This document shows, piece by piece, positions 34,273 through 42,978 of a stretch of DNA of 64,000 nt. Where the stretch lies: assembly GCF_026183675.1 (NCBI RefSeq), contig NZ_JAPIVK010000001.1, forward strand, positions 1 to 64,000, written 5' to 3'. Under the pieces are notes generated by a model, which ran no database searches, was not told the DNA's origin, and saw only the letters and a list, made by a program, of their open reading frames with translations. Position numbers and translations under genes: made by a program. The DNA is from Microbulbifer halophilus (lineage in GTDB: Bacteria > Pseudomonadota > Gammaproteobacteria > Pseudomonadales > Cellvibrionaceae). Each line of letters opens with the position of its first letter. The first letter of the stretch is position 1.

Positions 34273-34436
34273 CTGGTGGGCCGTGCGCAAAGTCTTATAA
34301 AAGCTCGCTGCGTCAAAGCGCCCAGCCCCGCGTTGAGAAAGGTCGAAATAGAACCACTATTCCAGTGCTTTCTCGCCTTGCTCCGGACGCTTTGGCTGTG
34401 CCCCTTTGTTACACAAATTCACGCACGGCCCACTAG
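34273..34436. repeat. 164-bp fold-back element, copy 2
   Basis: Inverted ends CTGGTGGGCCGTGCG (34273-34287) and CGCACGGCCCACTAG (34422-34436) enclose an interior that also folds (GCGTTGAGAAAGG with GCTTTCTCGCC). Its reverse complement aligns with the element at 19375-19538, which has the same length. The right-hand CTAG overlaps the stop codon of the next minus-strand gene. Confidence 0.8.
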
Positions 34437-35209
34437 TTGACTATCTCAAAAACGCAATCTTCAGCTCCCTCGCTGCGGCAATAGATCTCGCGCACGGTAA
34501 CCTGCCCCCCGACACCGGACTCATCCAATACTCCCCGCAGGAATCCACTGAAGAAATCGCCGGCACGACAGTGGCTGCCGGGCATACACAGAGGGTTGTT
34601 TTTTATGCGAAGGGAATTTTCTTTCAGGTCGGTGGACAACAGGTTGCGCAGGGCCGGCAGCGCAATCTGTTTCAACGCGCTGGGCAAATCCAGGCGCCCA
34701 CCCAGGGCGTAGTCCCTTTTGTAAACCCAGGAGCCCACCCGGCGTCCAGCAAACTCCATACTGGCGGCTTTCTGGCCATCGGGCAGCTTTTCGCGCAGGC
34801 CCAAAAGCCGGGGAAAAATCCGTGGGTATTCCCTCGCCAACCCCGGTAGCTCCGCTTCCACCTGCCCCACGGCCGGACCGCTGCTGCCACCTGCCGGCAG
34901 GTTGCTTGCCACCCGGGGAGGGCGCCTGGCCGAAGCGGGCCCGGCCACCGACCGGGACGGCTGTGTGGAGTGGGGTGAAACCTGGTGCTCGGACTCGAAA
35001 CTGAGCACCATCGGATGGGTCCCCAGTCGCTCCTCAAGCTCCAGTAGACGTTCCTCGCGTCCACTGACACGCAACCAGAGTTGAATACCGGTTTCCAGTG
35101 TCGACATCCGCTGGCGCAGCAATGTGAAGCCGCTCTGGATGATGACATTTCCCAATCCCCGCAGCAGTCCCTCGCGGCGGTCGGAAAGAACTGTGAATTC
35201 GACTTCCAT
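34433..35209 (-). CDS. Protein with ACT-like N-terminus and V4R-like C-terminal domain
   Basis: A 258-residue soluble protein of no recognised named family. Residues 1-75 (MEVEFTVLSDRREGLLRGLG) look like an ACT-type beta-alpha-beta fold. Residues 76-115 are a Ser/Pro/Arg-rich linker. Residues 115-258 resemble a V4R/heme-NO-binding-like small-molecule domain, ending with GDFFSGFLRGVLDESG, VREIYCRSEGAEDCVFEI. Four cysteines (208, 214, 244, 252) sit where V4R domains place metal ligands. The combination suggests a ligand-sensing protein, which is inference. The TAG stop is formed by the terminal CTAG of the fold-back element, so the original C-terminus may have been altered by its insertion. Confidence 0.65.
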   Translation of the reverse strand: MEVEFTVLSDRREGLLRGLGNVIIQSGFTLLRQRMSTLETGIQLWLRVSGREERLLELEERLGTHPMVLSFESEHQVSPHSTQPSRSVAGPASARRPPRVASNLPAGGSSGPAVGQVEAELPGLAREYPRIFPRLLGLREKLPDGQKAASMEFAGRRVGSWVYKRDYALGGRLDLPSALKQIALPALRNLLSTDLKENSLRIKNNPLCMPGSHCRAGDFFSGFLRGVLDESGVGGQVTVREIYCRSEGAEDCVFEIVN

Positions 35210-35682
35210 TGTTATCCTTCTGGCAAGTTGGTTTTGTAGTTATCGTTTTTAAACTCCCAGTAACCTCAGCGTATCCATACAGGAGACAAACAATAGTTTC
35301 CCGCTCCCTGAACACTGCCCGGCGGCACTTGTGCCTGCCTCCCCTCACTTCAATAGATAGCACCAATTTTTAGGCACACAAGATATTGGCGCCAATAACT
35401 TCATTATAAATTCTTTTTGCGAGTGCAATCACATACAAAGACTCATTTAAAAAGTCAGTTTGGACGCTATTGGGATATTCGACTTACAACCAGAAAGGGC
35501 ATGAGAGCCTGCTGTAAGTCTTCCAGGACCCGATACCTGTGCCGGGAAAGGCTCCGGATTCGCCCGGTTTCAGTTAAACAATCAGAAGGGGCTGGCGAAA
35601 AATAGCGGGTCGGTTCGGCGGGGAAAAACTGGGGGCGGGAAAAATGGCAGCGGCGCGAACACCAAATCGCGCCGCCCGAGGG
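35210..35682. other. AT-richer intergenic region
   Basis: About 470 bp with a clear AT-rich part at 35215-35460, likely holding the promoter of the leftward V4R-like gene. A short plus-strand frame at 35417-35605 has basic, low-quality composition and no Shine-Dalgarno sequence and is not called. Nothing else is recognisable. Confidence 0.4.
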
Positions 35683-36126
35683 TTACGACCCGCCGCTGCG
35701 GCTTGCCCCTTCGCGACACTCGCCGCGCACTTCACCACTCACCGGCGAGACGGTTCGCTCGATCTCGAAGTAGCCTTCCCGGCAGAAACCGGTCTCCATC
35801 AGTTTCTGTTTCATCGAGCGATCAAACTGCAGCCGACCGGCGTCCGCGGAAGGTCCCGGACGGCCACCGCCCCGTGCTGTGCCGCGCGATACCCGGCCGC
35901 GATTGCCCCCCGCATCGGTATAGGGCGCCGGTATATCCCGCCGCTGCATTTCCAGGGAATAGGTAAACCGCTTGGCGCCGTTGGCCGCAATCTCGGTGTG
36001 GAAGGATTCCTTCAGGCCGGGAATCGGCAGGGGCTGGTTGCCGCCGCACGATGCCAGTATAAACGGGAATACCGAAACCATCAGTCGGCCGCCCGGCCGG
36101 ATGACCGGCTTCATTGTTGCTGTCAA
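35683..36126 (-). CDS. Putative lipoprotein of unknown function
   Basis: A 147-residue frame with a hydrophobic stretch and lipobox-like FILASC (Cys at 27), followed by a mature part containing LEMQRRDIPAPYTDAGG, an Arg/Gly-rich segment and a C-terminal Cys pair (GFCREGYFEIERTVSPVSG, GECREG). The TTG at 36126 is favoured because GGAGG precedes it by seven bases; the ATG four codons later lacks such a signal. I recognise no family. It is separated by 54 bp from purU upstream on the same strand and could be cotranscribed. Confidence 0.6.
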   Translation of the reverse strand: MTATMKPVIRPGGRLMVSVFPFILASCGGNQPLPIPGLKESFHTEIAANGAKRFTYSLEMQRRDIPAPYTDAGGNRGRVSRGTARGGGRPGPSADAGRLQFDRSMKQKLMETGFCREGYFEIERTVSPVSGEVRGECREGASRSGGS

Positions 36127-36180
36127 AGCTGCACCTCCAGAATCAGATTACTGCGCCGGCCGACTGCCAGCGAAAAATAG

Positions 36181-37017
36181 TTACTTGAAAACCACCGTCT
36201 TGTTGCCGTGGATAAAAACCCGCTCCTGCAGGATCAATTGCAGCGCGCGGGTGAGCACCAGCTTTTCCACATCGCGCCCGGCATCCGCCATGGCATCGGC
36301 GGAATAGGCGTGGTCCACGTGAATCACGTCCTGCTCGATGATCGGTCCCTCGTCCAGGTCGTCGGTGACAAAATGCGCAGTGGCACCAATGATCTTGACC
36401 CCGCGGTCGTACGCCTGCCGGTACGGGCTGGCACCGATAAAGGCGGGCAGAAACGAGTGGTGGATATTGACAATATGCCCGCGGTAACGATCCACGAACG
36501 CCGGCGTCAGCACGCGCATATATTTGGCCAGCACCAGGTAGTCCGGCGCGTAGCTGTCCACCAGCTGCATCACCTGCTCCTCGTGCCGCTCCCGCTCCAG
36601 CCCCTCGGCGGGCAGGCAGTGAAAGGGAATGTGGAACTTCTCCACCAGCGCGCCCAGATCCGGATGGTTGCCGATCACCGCGGCGATCTCCACATCCAGC
36701 GCACCGGCATAGCACTTCATCAGGATATCGCCGAGGCAGTGGGGCTCTCGGGTGACCATCAGCACCAGCCGTTTGCGACCGCTGGTCATCAGCCGGCGCT
36801 CGGCGCCGTCGGGCAGCGCCATATCCAGGTCTTCCAGCAGGGTGGTCTCGTTGAAATTCCCCTCCAGCGCCGTGCGCATGAAGAAGCGGCCCCGCTCCCG
36901 GTCCACGAACTCGTCGTTCTTGGTGATATTGAGCTGGTGCTTGTAGCAGATGTTGGTAATCTTGGCGATCAAACCCTTGGCATCAGGGCAGTCGGTCAGC
37001 AGTATCTTCTTTTCCAT
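36181..37017 (-). CDS. purU: Formyltetrahydrofolate deformylase
   Basis: A 278-residue enzyme hydrolysing 10-formyl-THF to THF and formate, supplying formate to PurT and balancing one-carbon pools when glycine is abundant. An N-terminal ACT domain (about 4-80, ILLTDCPDAKGLIAKITNIC) is followed by a formyltransferase-fold catalytic domain with NIHHSFLPAFIGASPY and the catalytic Asp in DLDEGPIIEQD. It starts divergently from pepQ with 93 bp between them. Length agrees with E. coli PurU (280). With gcvP nearby, one-carbon metabolism is represented twice within 6 kb. Confidence 0.95.
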   Translation of the reverse strand: MEKKILLTDCPDAKGLIAKITNICYKHQLNITKNDEFVDRERGRFFMRTALEGNFNETTLLEDLDMALPDGAERRLMTSGRKRLVLMVTREPHCLGDILMKCYAGALDVEIAAVIGNHPDLGALVEKFHIPFHCLPAEGLERERHEEQVMQLVDSYAPDYLVLAKYMRVLTPAFVDRYRGHIVNIHHSFLPAFIGASPYRQAYDRGVKIIGATAHFVTDDLDEGPIIEQDVIHVDHAYSADAMADAGRDVEKLVLTRALQLILQERVFIHGNKTVVFK

Positions 37018-37110
37018 GGTCGAAAATCAGGCCAAATGTCCGGGGTTCAGACTATACACTATGGGGTTAATTCACTTCACACTCTGTCTAACCATCTGAT
37101 CAGGGGAACC

Positions 37111-38424
37111 ATGGACAAGAAACTCTTCGCCGAACATATCGCGCTGCTGCGCAGCCGCTACGACGCCATTCTGGACCAGTGCGGCTTCGACACACTGAAC
37201 GTCTACAGCGGCCGCCCCAAGGTCCAGTTCCTCGACGACAACAACTACCCCTTCAAGGTCAACCCCCAGTTCAAGGCGCTGGTGCCGGTCACCGACAACC
37301 CCCACAGCTGGGTCATCTATCGCCGCGGGCAGAAGCCCAAACTGCTGTTCTACCGCCCGGTGGACTTCTGGCACTATGTGCCGCCGGCACCGCAGACCTT
37401 CTGGAGCGACGAGTACGAGATAGAGCTGCTGAGCAAGCCGGACGAGGCGAAACCGTTTCTCCATGCCGACAATGCCGCCTTTATCGGCGAGACCGACGGC
37501 CTGGAAGACTGGCCCCTCGGCGAAACCAACCCGGAGCAACTGATCAGCCGCCTGCACTGGGCCCGCGCCTACAAGACCCCCTACGAGATGGCCTGCCTGC
37601 GCGACGCCAACCGCATCGCCGTGGGCGCCCACAGAGCTGCTGAGGACGCCTTCCGCAGCGGCGCCAGCGAATTCGAGATCAACCTGGCCTACCTGAAAGC
37701 CGCCGGCCAGGGGGAAAACCGCATGCCCTACGGCAATATCGTCGGCCTCAACGATCACGGCTCGATCCTCCACTACACCCACCTGTCGGACAAGCGCATC
37801 CCGGAAGCGCAACTGAGGAGCTTCCTGATCGACGCCGGTGCCGATAGCCACGGCTACTGCGCCGATATCACCCGCAGCTACGCCTATCGCGACGGCGAAT
37901 TCGCGGACCTGGTGGCAGCAATGGATATCATGCAGCAACAGTTGGTCGGGCAGATGAAAGTCGACCTGCCCTACCCGGACCTGCACCGCGACTGTCACCT
38001 GAAAGTGGCGGATATCCTGAAACGCTTCGACCTGATCAAATCCTCACCGGAGAGCGCGGTGGAATCCGGCCTCACCGGCACTTTCATGCCCCACGGCCTG
38101 GGCCACTTCCTGGGCCTGCAGGTACACGACGTGGGCGGCCACCAGAGCGGGCCCGAAGGCGGCACCAACCCGCCGCCGGCGGACTCCCCCTTCCTGCGCA
38201 CCACCCGCACCATCGAGGCGGAGCAGGTGTTCACCGTCGAGCCCGGGCTCTACTTCATCGATAGCCTGCTGGGGGACCTGAAGGATTCCGGGCTGGCGGG
38301 CGAGGTGCACTGGGACAAGGTGGAAGAGCTCCGCCCCTTCGGCGGTGTGCGTATCGAGGACAATGTGATCGTGCATGCAGATCGGGTGGAGAATATGACG
38401 CGGGATTGTTACGCGGAGTCGTAG
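37111..38424 (+). CDS. pepQ: Xaa-Pro dipeptidase
   Basis: A 437-residue cytoplasmic di-manganese metallopeptidase of the M24B family that splits X-Pro dipeptides. The five metal ligands are all present and spaced as in E. coli PepQ: Asp241 and Asp252 (IDAGADSHGYCAD), His332 (HGLGHFLG), Glu377 (VEPGL) and Glu416 (VRIED). The ATG at 37111 follows AGGGGAACC; the frame is open far upstream but that part is antisense to purU. The N-terminal creatinase-like domain occupies about 1-160. It is divergent from purU and convergent with the MFS gene. Confidence 0.94.
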   Translation: MDKKLFAEHIALLRSRYDAILDQCGFDTLNVYSGRPKVQFLDDNNYPFKVNPQFKALVPVTDNPHSWVIYRRGQKPKLLFYRPVDFWHYVPPAPQTFWSDEYEIELLSKPDEAKPFLHADNAAFIGETDGLEDWPLGETNPEQLISRLHWARAYKTPYEMACLRDANRIAVGAHRAAEDAFRSGASEFEINLAYLKAAGQGENRMPYGNIVGLNDHGSILHYTHLSDKRIPEAQLRSFLIDAGADSHGYCADITRSYAYRDGEFADLVAAMDIMQQQLVGQMKVDLPYPDLHRDCHLKVADILKRFDLIKSSPESAVESGLTGTFMPHGLGHFLGLQVHDVGGHQSGPEGGTNPPPADSPFLRTTRTIEAEQVFTVEPGLYFIDSLLGDLKDSGLAGEVHWDKVEELRPFGGVRIEDNVIVHADRVENMTRDCYAES

Positions 38425-38527
38425 CGGAACCCGCGACTCGCAATGAGCCGGCCGCCCCTGCAGACCGGGTTTTCCGGCCCGGGAACTCCGCAGGAGCGGT
38501 CCGGCCGGGAGTGGCCGGTGACCTCCA

Positions 38528-39853
38528 TCAATGCCAACGCCGCAGCCTGTGCCCCCAGGCGGCGTAAAACAGGATAAACAGGTAGCAGGGCAAGGCAATC
38601 CAATAGCCGGCTACTGTCTCTCCACTAACCTCGGCAATCTTGCCGAACAGCAACGGAATCAATGCCCCGCCGGCGATTCCCATAATCAGCAACGCGGAAC
38701 CCTGGGCGGTGAACCGGCCCAGCCCATGCAGGGCCAATGGCCAGATGGTCGGCCAAACCAGCGCGTGCGCCAACCCCATCAGGGCGACGAACGTCAGGCT
38801 ATCCGGTAGCGTCGGGACACCGGACCAACCCCACAGCACACTGGCGATGCCGTGGCTCTCCACTGAGGCAAAAAGCACACCGATAACACAGAGCCCACCG
38901 GCAACCGCCGATGCGAGCAGTGCTCGCGACTGGCTGACAAAGCGCGGAATGGCGACGATCCCCACCAGGTACCCCACCACCATGAAGGCCATGGTGTAGG
39001 CCGTCAGCGAGGCAAAATTGGCTACACCCAAGCGCTCGCCGTAGAGACCGATGGTATCGCCGGCAATCACCTCCACGCCCATATAGGCGAACAGCGCCAG
39101 CGCCCCCAGCACCACCTGCGGAAACTGCCAGATACCGGATCCGGGTTCGCTGCCCCCGGAATTGCCGTCCTCGATCTCCGGCAGCGGCGAGAGCTTCACC
39201 AGCAAAACCAGCAGCGCCAGGAGGATGGCCATGTAGAGGTAGGGCGCAATCAACCGGTCCGCCACCCCCTCGAGCCTGGCCACGCGCTCGACCTCCGACA
39301 GCTGGGCAATGACCTCCGAGTTGAGATCGGTCAGACCCGACAGCACCAGCGCGGAAAAAACGAGCGGCGCCAGTACGCCGGCACTCTTGTTGATAATGCC
39401 CATTATCGCGATACGGGTAGCCGCGCTCTCCGCCGGCCCGACCTTGACCACATAGGGATTGGAGGCGGTCTGCAGAATGGTCAGTCCCGTCCCAAGCCCG
39501 AACAATGCCAGCAGGAACACCGGGTAGCTGCCGATCTGTGCCGCGGGGATAAACACCAGTGCCGCCACTGCCATTATGCCGAGCCCGATCGCCATGCCAT
39601 CGCGATAACCGGTACGGCGCAGGATAAAGGACATGGGCAACGCCATCACCGTATAGGCGATATAAAAGACGAAGGTTACCAGCAGCGCCTGAAAGTCGTT
39701 CAGGTCGCAGAGAATTTTCAAGAATGGAATCAGCGAGCCGTTCAGCCAGGTGACAAAACCGAAGATAAAAAACAACACGCCGATAATGGCCATCGGCACC
39801 AGGCTGTTGCCCGATTCGCCGGGGATATTTTCACGAATAGTGGTAGTTCCCAT
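38528..39853 (-). CDS. MFS sugar permease (FucP/GlcNAc-permease type), likely GalNAc importer
   Basis: A 441-residue inner membrane symporter with twelve hydrophobic helices. It belongs to the fucose/glucose-galactose branch of the MFS, as shown by FGFVTWLNGSLIPFLK (about 30-45), FYIAYTVMALPMSFILRRTGYRDG and QTASNPYVVKVGP. In proteobacterial GlcNAc and GalNAc clusters such permeases (NagP/AgaP) replace phosphotransferase uptake. It lies downstream of the large TonB receptor on the same strand, beyond a terminator, as part of the GalNAc island. With a sugar kinase present in the cluster, import of free GalNAc is the simplest role. The specificity is inferred from context. Confidence 0.85.
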   Translation of the reverse strand: MGTTTIRENIPGESGNSLVPMAIIGVLFFIFGFVTWLNGSLIPFLKILCDLNDFQALLVTFVFYIAYTVMALPMSFILRRTGYRDGMAIGLGIMAVAALVFIPAAQIGSYPVFLLALFGLGTGLTILQTASNPYVVKVGPAESAATRIAIMGIINKSAGVLAPLVFSALVLSGLTDLNSEVIAQLSEVERVARLEGVADRLIAPYLYMAILLALLVLLVKLSPLPEIEDGNSGGSEPGSGIWQFPQVVLGALALFAYMGVEVIAGDTIGLYGERLGVANFASLTAYTMAFMVVGYLVGIVAIPRFVSQSRALLASAVAGGLCVIGVLFASVESHGIASVLWGWSGVPTLPDSLTFVALMGLAHALVWPTIWPLALHGLGRFTAQGSALLIMGIAGGALIPLLFGKIAEVSGETVAGYWIALPCYLFILFYAAWGHRLRRWH

Positions 39854-39882
39854 TGCGACACCCGCATAGAGTTATTTTGATT

Positions 39883-39907
39883 AAAAAAGGCCGCCGGGCT
39901 GGCGGCC
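39883..39907 (-). terminator. Terminator between TonB receptor and permease
   Basis: On the minus strand GGCCGCC (39901-39907) and GGCGGCC (39889-39895) form a 7-bp stem with a five-base loop, followed by six T (complement of A39883-39888). It would end or attenuate transcription of the TonB receptor before the permease gene, implying unequal expression or a separate permease promoter in the 39854-39882 gap or the repeat. Confidence 0.75.
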
Positions 39908-39931
39908 AAGGTGCGAGATGGACGAGTTTCG

Positions 39932-40002
39932 TAGGGTGCGCCGTGCGCACCGATGCCACTGGCTTCCGAGCCAACACCGACCGGTGCGCGCGGCGCACCC
40001 TA
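39932..40002. repeat. Inverted GTGCGC repeat pair
   Basis: TAGGGTGCGCCGTGCGCACC starting at 39932 is inverted at 39982-40002 with one mismatch in 21. The 29-base spacer has its own stem TGGCT-TCCG-AGCCA. It lies in the 3' region of the TonB receptor transcript, between its stop and the terminator. Confidence 0.7.
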
Positions 40003-40031
40003 GGTGTGAAGCCCTATCACTGAAAGTGCCT

Positions 40032-42839
40032 CTAGAAGTTCGCACTGACACCGAGGTTGAACAGTCGTCCATAGCGCGCCAGGTGGCTGACCTGGTCCGG
40101 GCGCTCGATATAGCCCCAATTGCGCTCGTTGGTAATATTGTTCACGCTCAGGCTCACATTGATGTTTTCGGTCCAGTCGTAATCGGCACTGAAATCGTAC
40201 TGGCCGTAGTCCGCATCCCAGCTGGGGCCACCCCAGGCCTCGGGATTGGTCATCACCTTGCCGCGCCAGTTGTAAGCCAGCCGCGCCTGGAAGGCATCGT
40301 CCTCGTAGTAGAGCACCGCGTTGTAGGAGTTCTTCGGCATGCCCTGGAATGGCAGCCCGGCCTCGCGGCGTTCGCGGTCCTCGTATTCGCTGCCCACATA
40401 GGTGTAGTTCAGCTGTACACCCAGACCGCCAAACGGCTCTGGCAATATACCGCCGAAAGACTGCTGGTAGGTCAGCTCGGCACCGCGGATCTCGGCGCCC
40501 TTGTCGCCGTTGATCGCGCTGTAGACGGCGAAGTTGCGACCGTCGATGGTGCGACTGCCGTTGCGGCCGGATTCGATAAAGGATTCGATATCCTTCAGGA
40601 ACAGGGTGCCGGTCAGGGCGCCGTAATCGGAGAAATACCACTCCAGTCCGGTATCCCACTGGTCGGCGCGCATTGGCTCCAGCCCCGGGTTGGAGGTATA
40701 GAGCTCGAATTCACGCAGGTTCATATAGCTGTAGGCCGTCAGCGAGTCGATACCCGGCCGGGTGATTACCTTGGCGGCGCTGAAACGATAGATGAGATCG
40801 TCGCGCAGACTCCACTTGAAGTTCAGGCTCGGCAACACGTCGGTATAGGAATCTTCGAAATCCATCCGGTACTGGTAGTCGGACTCGTCGCCGACATACT
40901 GCAGTTCCCCGGGTTCATCCGACGCCTCGAAACGCACGGCATCCGGATCCAGGGAGAAACCGGAGCTGTTGACCGTGGTCTCGATCGCGCGCAGCCCCAG
41001 GTTCAGAGTGAAGGGCCGCGCCCAGAGTTCGCTCTGCAGGTCGGCCTGCACATAGGCCGCCAGCGTAGTCTCGCCCACGGAAAAGGAATCGTTGGGGCGG
41101 AACTGCGCCTTGACCAGGTCCTCTGTCGCCTCCGGGCTGATCGACTGGTAGAAAGCGTACAGCTTGTCGTAGTCGAAACTGGCCCAGGGCGCCGGGTGCG
41201 AGCCGGCCTCGCCATCGAGGAAATTGTCGAAGCGCGGTGCCACCAGCACGTCGGCGGGCAGGCGGAACAGATCGAAGCCGGCGATATTTTCCGACGCGGA
41301 CATATCCGGGTCGTATTCCGGGTAGTTCTCGAACAGGGCGCCGGCATTGCTGAAGATGGACGGGTTCACGGAGGAGTAGGAATCCCGCTCCTTGGTCTGG
41401 TCGCCGTAATTGATACCGAATGCCACCGACGACACGATCGAATCCAGCGGCACCCAGTCGCCGTCGAACTTGAATTCGCTCACCTCGTCCCGGATTTCAT
41501 CACCGGAGTTGTAGCTGTAGTGGGCACCGAACGGCGATGTGTGGGAGAGCGCCGGCTTCATGGTGATATCCGGCAGTAGGTTACCGCCGGACTGGTCGAT
41601 GCTGATCTCGTCAACGAAACCGCGTGCGACGATATAGCGATTGTCGCCATTGTTGGTGTTTTCGGATGCCGAGTGGGAGACATCTACGGCCAGAGTCAGG
41701 TTGTCGCGGATATGCCAGGCCACATTGTTGCCGACCTGGAAGGTCTCGGTCTTGCGCGGGCGCGAGGTATTCAGTAGCTCGGCCATGGCCCCGTCGCCCA
41801 GGGTCAGCGCATTGACCAGCCCATCGCCGTCGAAGCCCAGGTCGGTGACATTGGGAATGCCCGGCGTCCAGCTTTCATCGTAGGTCACAAACGAAATTTC
41901 GTACTGCTCCCCGTTGGTGTCGTAGGCGGAGTAGAGGCTGTCGAAATTGACCTCGATATCATCCCGCGGCCGCCACTGCAGCGCCAGGCTGGCGCCGGCG
42001 CGCTCTCGGGTGTCCTGCCAGTTGGTGTAGCGCACATAACCGGGAATGATGGAGCCGTATTCGCTGTCTACTGCCGGATCGAATTCACCGTCGCCGTCGA
42101 CATCCTGGCGCACGGTGATCCAGTCCTCTTCGTCCAGGTTATAGAATCCCTCGCCCTGGTAGGCGTCGGTGCGCAAGGTGCGCTCGGAGTAGACCCCCGT
42201 CAGCAGTGCGCCGAAGGTGCCGTCGGCAAAGGTATTACTGACCAGGAAGGAGGCCTGCGGATTCATGTCCTCGGTGCGGTCCTCGTAGATCCCCTTCACG
42301 GAACCGGACACCTTCAGGCCGGAGAAATCCAGTGGCCGGCGGGTGCGGATATTGATCACCGAGCCGATACCGCCCTCCTGGGTTTTCGCCACCGGCGACT
42401 TGTAGACCTCGACTCCCTTCAACAGCTCGGCGGCGATCAGGTCGTAGTTGAAGTCGCGGCTACTGTGTTCCGAGGCCATGCGGCGACCGTTGATGGTGGT
42501 CACGTTGTAGTCGCCACCGAGGCCGCGCACCGTGATATTCTGCCCCTCGCCCGCATTGCGTGTAATGGTGACACCGCTCATGCGCTGCAGCGCCTCGGCG
42601 ATATTCTGGTCCGGGAACTTGCCGATATCCTCGGCCATTATCGCGTCCACTACATTGACCGAGTTTTTCTTGATATCCAGCGACGATTTGATACTGCTGC
42701 GGATACCCGTCACCTGGACTTCCTCGACGGTACCGGCGTCTGCCACCGCCTCGCCGGAATCCTCCTGTGCAAAACCCTGTGCGCTGTAAAGCAGCGAACA
42801 GACAGCCAGGCTCAGGTACTTTTTCTTATAGTATTGCAT
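40032..42839 (-). CDS. Large TonB-dependent receptor, probable GalNAc-oligosaccharide importer
   Basis: A 935-residue outer membrane receptor of the Xanthomonas/Caulobacter type used by polysaccharide degraders. From the ATG at 42839 (AAGGGGA upstream) it has a signal peptide ending GFAQ, a TonB-box-like VEEVQVTGIRSS, a plug domain with DQNIAEALQRMSGVTITRN and GGIGSVINIRTRRP, and a beta-barrel ending in GRLFNLGVSANF with the expected terminal Phe. It lies directly downstream of the Tat-exported GH109 gene and divergent from agaR, matching the Omp_Aga receptors described in proteobacterial GalNAc regulons. Uptake of GalNAc-containing glycans is inferred from this context. Confidence 0.9.
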   Translation of the reverse strand: MQYYKKKYLSLAVCSLLYSAQGFAQEDSGEAVADAGTVEEVQVTGIRSSIKSSLDIKKNSVNVVDAIMAEDIGKFPDQNIAEALQRMSGVTITRNAGEGQNITVRGLGGDYNVTTINGRRMASEHSSRDFNYDLIAAELLKGVEVYKSPVAKTQEGGIGSVINIRTRRPLDFSGLKVSGSVKGIYEDRTEDMNPQASFLVSNTFADGTFGALLTGVYSERTLRTDAYQGEGFYNLDEEDWITVRQDVDGDGEFDPAVDSEYGSIIPGYVRYTNWQDTRERAGASLALQWRPRDDIEVNFDSLYSAYDTNGEQYEISFVTYDESWTPGIPNVTDLGFDGDGLVNALTLGDGAMAELLNTSRPRKTETFQVGNNVAWHIRDNLTLAVDVSHSASENTNNGDNRYIVARGFVDEISIDQSGGNLLPDITMKPALSHTSPFGAHYSYNSGDEIRDEVSEFKFDGDWVPLDSIVSSVAFGINYGDQTKERDSYSSVNPSIFSNAGALFENYPEYDPDMSASENIAGFDLFRLPADVLVAPRFDNFLDGEAGSHPAPWASFDYDKLYAFYQSISPEATEDLVKAQFRPNDSFSVGETTLAAYVQADLQSELWARPFTLNLGLRAIETTVNSSGFSLDPDAVRFEASDEPGELQYVGDESDYQYRMDFEDSYTDVLPSLNFKWSLRDDLIYRFSAAKVITRPGIDSLTAYSYMNLREFELYTSNPGLEPMRADQWDTGLEWYFSDYGALTGTLFLKDIESFIESGRNGSRTIDGRNFAVYSAINGDKGAEIRGAELTYQQSFGGILPEPFGGLGVQLNYTYVGSEYEDRERREAGLPFQGMPKNSYNAVLYYEDDAFQARLAYNWRGKVMTNPEAWGGPSWDADYGQYDFSADYDWTENINVSLSVNNITNERNWGYIERPDQVSHLARYGRLFNLGVSANF

Positions 42840-42931
42840 CGGTTTCCCCTTCTGATTTTTTATCAGTTTTATCGATTCGGGTACCTCAGGTTTGTGCGAC
42901 CACCCTCTAGAGAGCTCCCTTGAGAGTCCGC

Positions 42932-42971
42932 TTGAGACCTGTACGGAAGTCGGCTTCTGTGCAGGTCTCAA
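42932..42971. promoter_or_regulatory. Stem-loop between GH109 gene and TonB receptor
   Basis: TTGAGACCTG (42932-42941) and CAGGTCTCAA (42962-42971) are perfect 10-bp inverted arms, with an inner GAAG/CTTC stem. It lies 8 bp after the GH109 stop in the transcript and 93 bp before the receptor ATG. There is no T tract, so it may stabilise an mRNA end, act as a processing site, or be an operator. Confidence 0.55.
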
Positions 42972-42978
42972 ACAGGTT

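Noticed and set aside
35417-35605. Small plus-strand frame
   Set aside because: Arg/Ser-rich random-looking translation, no ribosome binding site.
36208-37110. Upstream extension of pepQ
   Set aside because: The extension is antisense to purU; the ATG at 37111 has a ribosome binding site and matches the family start.
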